Assembly: GCF_002157205.1 (NCBI RefSeq)
Contig: NZ_CP021358.1
Span: forward strand, 1,736,001-1,800,000
DNA length: 64,000 bases
Reading direction: 5' to 3'
DNA from: Kushneria marisflavi
GTDB lineage: Bacteria > Pseudomonadota > Gammaproteobacteria > Pseudomonadales > Halomonadaceae
Part shown: one piece after another, positions 61,670 through 64,000 of the stretch
How positions within the stretch are numbered: position 1 is the first letter of the stretch
Layout: every line of letters starts with the position of its first letter
Position numbers and translations under genes: made by a program
Notes under the pieces: generated by a model
Told to the model about the DNA's origin: nothing
Database searches by the model: none
What the model saw: the letters and a program-made list of their open reading frames with translations, nothing else

Positions 61670-62974
61670 TCAGCCGGCGCGGTGCCGCTGAATGCTCATG
61701 ACGCCCAGCGCCGACAGGGCGCAGCCCACGGCCAGATAGCTGGCGACCGGTAGCCAGCTGCCGCCGGACATATCCACCAGTGCCGCGGCAATAAATGGTG
61801 TAAACCCGCCACCGACAACGCTTGCCACCTGATAGCCGACCCCGGCGCCGCTATAGCGATAGGCCGTTCCAAACATTTCGGCAAACATCGGCTGCTGCAC
61901 ACTCACCACCATGTCGTGGGCCATGTTGGCCAGCATGACGGCAAAGAAGATGATCCAGATCACCGAGCGGGCCTCCAGCGCCATGAAAAAGGGAAAGGCG
62001 CACAGCACCCCGATAAGCGCCCCCATCATGTAGATGCGACGCCGACCGAAACGATCGGCCAGCAGCGCAAACAGCGGGATGGTCACACAGCTGATGGCGC
62101 CGACCAGCAATCCAATATTGAGAAAGAGTTCTCTGGAAAGCCTCAGCTGGCTGGTGGAATAACTCAACGCAAAGGTGGTCACGATATACATCGTGAAAAG
62201 CTCGGCCAGTCGCAGCGCAATGATCTGCAAAAACGCCTTTGGATGACGGCTCAGCGCCTCGAGTACCGGCGGCCGGGCAGGTGCCTGCCCCTTTTTTTCG
62301 ACGCTATCCTTGAACTCGGGTGACTCCTCAAGCCCCGCGCGTACCCAGAAGGCGATTCCCACCAGCACGATCGAAAACACAAACGGCAGCCGCCAGCCCC
62401 AGCTTTGAAAGGCTGCATCATCCAGAAAATGGCTCAAAAGCGACACGCTGCCGGTGGCCAGAATCAGCCCCACCCCGTAGCCGACCTGTACGCCGCTGCT
62501 ATAAAACGCCCGCCGATGCCCCGGGGCACTCTCGACCGCCATCAGTGCCGCGCCGCCCCACTCACCGCCCACGGCAAAGCCCTGAAGGGCGCGCAGTACC
62601 ACCAGCAGGGTGGGTGCCCAGACGCCAATGCTGGCATAGGTCGGCAACACCCCGATCAGTGCCGTGGAAATGCCCATCAGCATGACCGTCAGTACCAGCA
62701 TGCGCTTGCGTCCCAGCCGATCACCAAAATGGCCGAACACGACGCCGCCAAGCGGGCGAAACAAAAACCCCACGCCAAAAGTGGCCAGTGCCGCCAGAGT
62801 ACCGGCCGCCGGGCTGACGTTGGGAAAGAACTGACCGTTGAAGACCAGCGCCGCCACGATGCCGTAGAGCAGGAAGTCATACCAGTCGACCACTGCCCCG
62901 ACAAAGCTGCCCAGCGCCGCCCGCCGCGCCTGCTGCTCCCGGGTCAGCATTCCCGAACGACTTTCTGCACGCAT
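61670..62974 (-). CDS. Metabolite:H+ symporter (MHS family, ProP/ShiA/KgtP-like)
   Basis: A 434-residue, 12-helix MFS protein of the MHS group. GSFVGAVVDWYDFLLYGIVAAL, FRPLGGVVFGHFGDRLGRKRML and ALQGFAVGGEWGGAALMAVE are hallmarks. It imports an organic acid, osmolyte or shikimate-like solute with protons. The ATG 62972-62974 has AGAGG 9-10 nt upstream; a GTG two codons earlier sits too close. No linked enzymes reveal the substrate. Confidence 0.9.
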   Translation of the reverse strand: MRAESRSGMLTREQQARRAALGSFVGAVVDWYDFLLYGIVAALVFNGQFFPNVSPAAGTLAALATFGVGFLFRPLGGVVFGHFGDRLGRKRMLVLTVMLMGISTALIGVLPTYASIGVWAPTLLVVLRALQGFAVGGEWGGAALMAVESAPGHRRAFYSSGVQVGYGVGLILATGSVSLLSHFLDDAAFQSWGWRLPFVFSIVLVGIAFWVRAGLEESPEFKDSVEKKGQAPARPPVLEALSRHPKAFLQIIALRLAELFTMYIVTTFALSYSTSQLRLSRELFLNIGLLVGAISCVTIPLFALLADRFGRRRIYMMGALIGVLCAFPFFMALEARSVIWIIFFAVMLANMAHDMVVSVQQPMFAEMFGTAYRYSGAGVGYQVASVVGGGFTPFIAAALVDMSGGSWLPVASYLAVGCALSALGVMSIQRHRAG

Positions 62975-63060
62975 GATCACACGCCTCTTTAATCAGTGAT
63001 TCAATGAAGGTCAGCGACAATGCCACTGCTCACTGCAGGCGTCCACTGCCCGGCCGACAT

Positions 63061-63089
63061 AAAAAAACCGCCTGCCGGAGCAGACGGTT
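63061..63089 (-). terminator. Terminator of the RhlE-type helicase gene
   Basis: AACCG-C-CTGC pairs with GCAG-A-CGGTT around CGGA (one C/A mismatch), followed on minus by seven T residues (A-run 63061-63067). Confidence 0.85.
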
Positions 63090-63116
63090 GTGATCACAAT
63101 GCGGTCTTTCGTATGG

Positions 63117-64000
63117 TCAGCGGTTGCCGCTGTTGTCGGCCGTACGAGGGCCGCTGCGACGACGGCGACGTGCCGGACGGGCCTGCTCATCACCGCTGCC
63201 ACCATTGCCGCCACTGCGTGAACGATTGCCTGGGCCGCTGCGACCGGCACCGCCGCCACTGCGCGCACCACCGCCGTTATTGCGACCGCTGCCCTGACGA
63301 CGCTGACCGCCGCCCGGGCGCTGTTCGCGCTCGTCCGGCGTTTCCGGCACGGCGCGGCTGAAGTCAAAGCCTTCGGCGCTGGCCACCGGAATGGCGCGAC
63401 CGATCAGCTTTTCGATCTGCTTGAGCTGGCCACGCTCATCGGGCATGACCAGTGACACGGCCTGACCGCTGGCACCGGCACGGCCGGTACGACCGATACG
63501 GTGAACATAGTCGGCCGGTGTCTTGGGCAGTTCGAAGTTGACCACGTTGGGCAGCTCGGAGATATCAATGCCGCGGGCCGCCACATCGGTGGCCACCATC
63601 ACTTGCACTTCCCCGCTCTTGAAGCCGGAAAGCGCGGCAGTTCGGGCATTCTGGCTCTTGTTGCCATGAATGGCCGCCGCCGTGATACCGGCCTTCTGCA
63701 GATGCTGGGTGACCCGGTTGGCCATGTGTTTGGTAGCCGTAAAGACCAGCGCCTGCGACCACTGATGATGCGTGATCAGGTGGGTCAAAAGCGCCATGCG
63801 CTGGGGCTTTTCAACCATATAGATCGACTGATCGACACTTTCGGCGGCGGTGTTACGCGGCGCCACGTCGATGCTGACCGGGTTGTCCAGCAGCGTGCCG
63901 GCCAGCTCGCGAATTTCTTTTGAGAAGGTCGCGGAAAAGAGCAGGTTCTGACGCTTTTTGGGCACCAGGCGCAGGATCTTCTTGATGTCGTGGATAAAGC
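63117..64000 (-). CDS. rhlE: DEAD-box RNA helicase, RhlE type (5' end outside window)
   Basis: The frame stays open to the right edge (FIHDIKKILRLVPKKRQN at the boundary), so the N-terminal RecA domain lies outside. Visible motifs are III (LLFSATFS), IV (ALVFTATKHMANR), V (VMVATDVAARGIDI) and VI (YVHRIGRTGRAG). The last about 75 residues are a basic Gly/Arg/Ser/Asn-rich RNA-binding tail. RhlE helicases aid ribosome assembly and RNA decay. The terminator follows at 63061-63089. Confidence 0.93.
   Translation of the reverse strand, partial: FIHDIKKILRLVPKKRQNLLFSATFSKEIRELAGTLLDNPVSIDVAPRNTAAESVDQSIYMVEKPQRMALLTHLITHHQWSQALVFTATKHMANRVTQHLQKAGITAAAIHGNKSQNARTAALSGFKSGEVQVMVATDVAARGIDISELPNVVNFELPKTPADYVHRIGRTGRAGASGQAVSLVMPDERGQLKQIEKLIGRAIPVASAEGFDFSRAVPETPDEREQRPGGGQRRQGSGRNNGGGARSGGGAGRSGPGNRSRSGGNGGSGDEQARPARRRRRSGPRTADNSGNR

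Overview
This window is a gene-dense, G+C-rich chromosomal segment from a gammaproteobacterium. It is most likely a member of the Halomonadaceae (Halomonas/Kushneria/Chromohalobacter type); that placement rests on protein character and gene order, not on a search. I see no tRNA, rRNA, CRISPR array or insertion sequence. Three perfect copies and one single-mismatch copy of the ParB-binding site parS (TGTTTCACGTGAAACA) lie between genes over 36 kb. Together with glyQ-glyS and gmhB, which sit beside oriC in Pseudomonas, they suggest the window is origin-proximal.

Region by region. 0-5 kb: a partial CDS at the edge, glutaminase, pyrB, then ruvX-yqgE-gshB. 4.8-9.8 kb: an old-yellow-enzyme reductase, the lipid-activated pyruvate oxidase PoxB, rsmE, secB and a rhodanese-like membrane protein that lacks its cysteine. 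10-15 kb: gpmI-envC-ctpA and a small lipoprotein. 15-21 kb: the minus-strand genes ygfB, pepP, ubiH and ubiI, facing zapA - 6S RNA - 5-formyl-THF cyclo-ligase. 21-24 kb: a 31-residue membrane protein, ilvA, rpiA and a small hypothetical gene.

24.4-35.5 kb is a lipopolysaccharide inner-core locus: waaA-hldE-opsX on the minus strand, then kdkA, a stand-alone YejM/LapC-like membrane domain, a GT2 and a GT4 glycosyltransferase on the plus strand, and waaF-hldD on the minus strand. ddlA and a LysE-family exporter lie between, and gmhB sits farther on at 48.7 kb. The OpsX + KdkA pairing points to a Haemophilus-type core with a single phosphorylated Kdo. 35.7-39.3 kb is glyQ-glyS-GNAT. 39.4-48 kb looks like an accessory carboxylate-catabolic locus: an aconitase-family enzyme, a sodium symporter with a small partner, a LysR regulator, a class III CoA-transferase, an HMG-CoA-lyase-family enzyme and an MFS transporter. 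48.7-53.4 kb holds gmhB, a third ubiquinone-type flavin hydroxylase, a DUF924 protein, pgeF and a class III old yellow enzyme.

53.4-58.6 kb is the most unusual part. It is a four-gene minus-strand operon, clearly more A+T-rich than its surroundings. It encodes a small PstS-like periplasmic binding protein, an outer-membrane beta-barrel, a membrane sensor with PAS, GGDEF and EAL domains, and a LuxI-like acyltransferase of the exosortase-associated type. I read it as a candidate envelope-sensing, c-di-GMP and acyl-signal module. The window ends with a dksA-family gene of the cysteine-poor type, a DUF938 methyltransferase, an App1-family phosphatase, a metabolite:H+ symporter and the 3' part of an RhlE-type RNA helicase.
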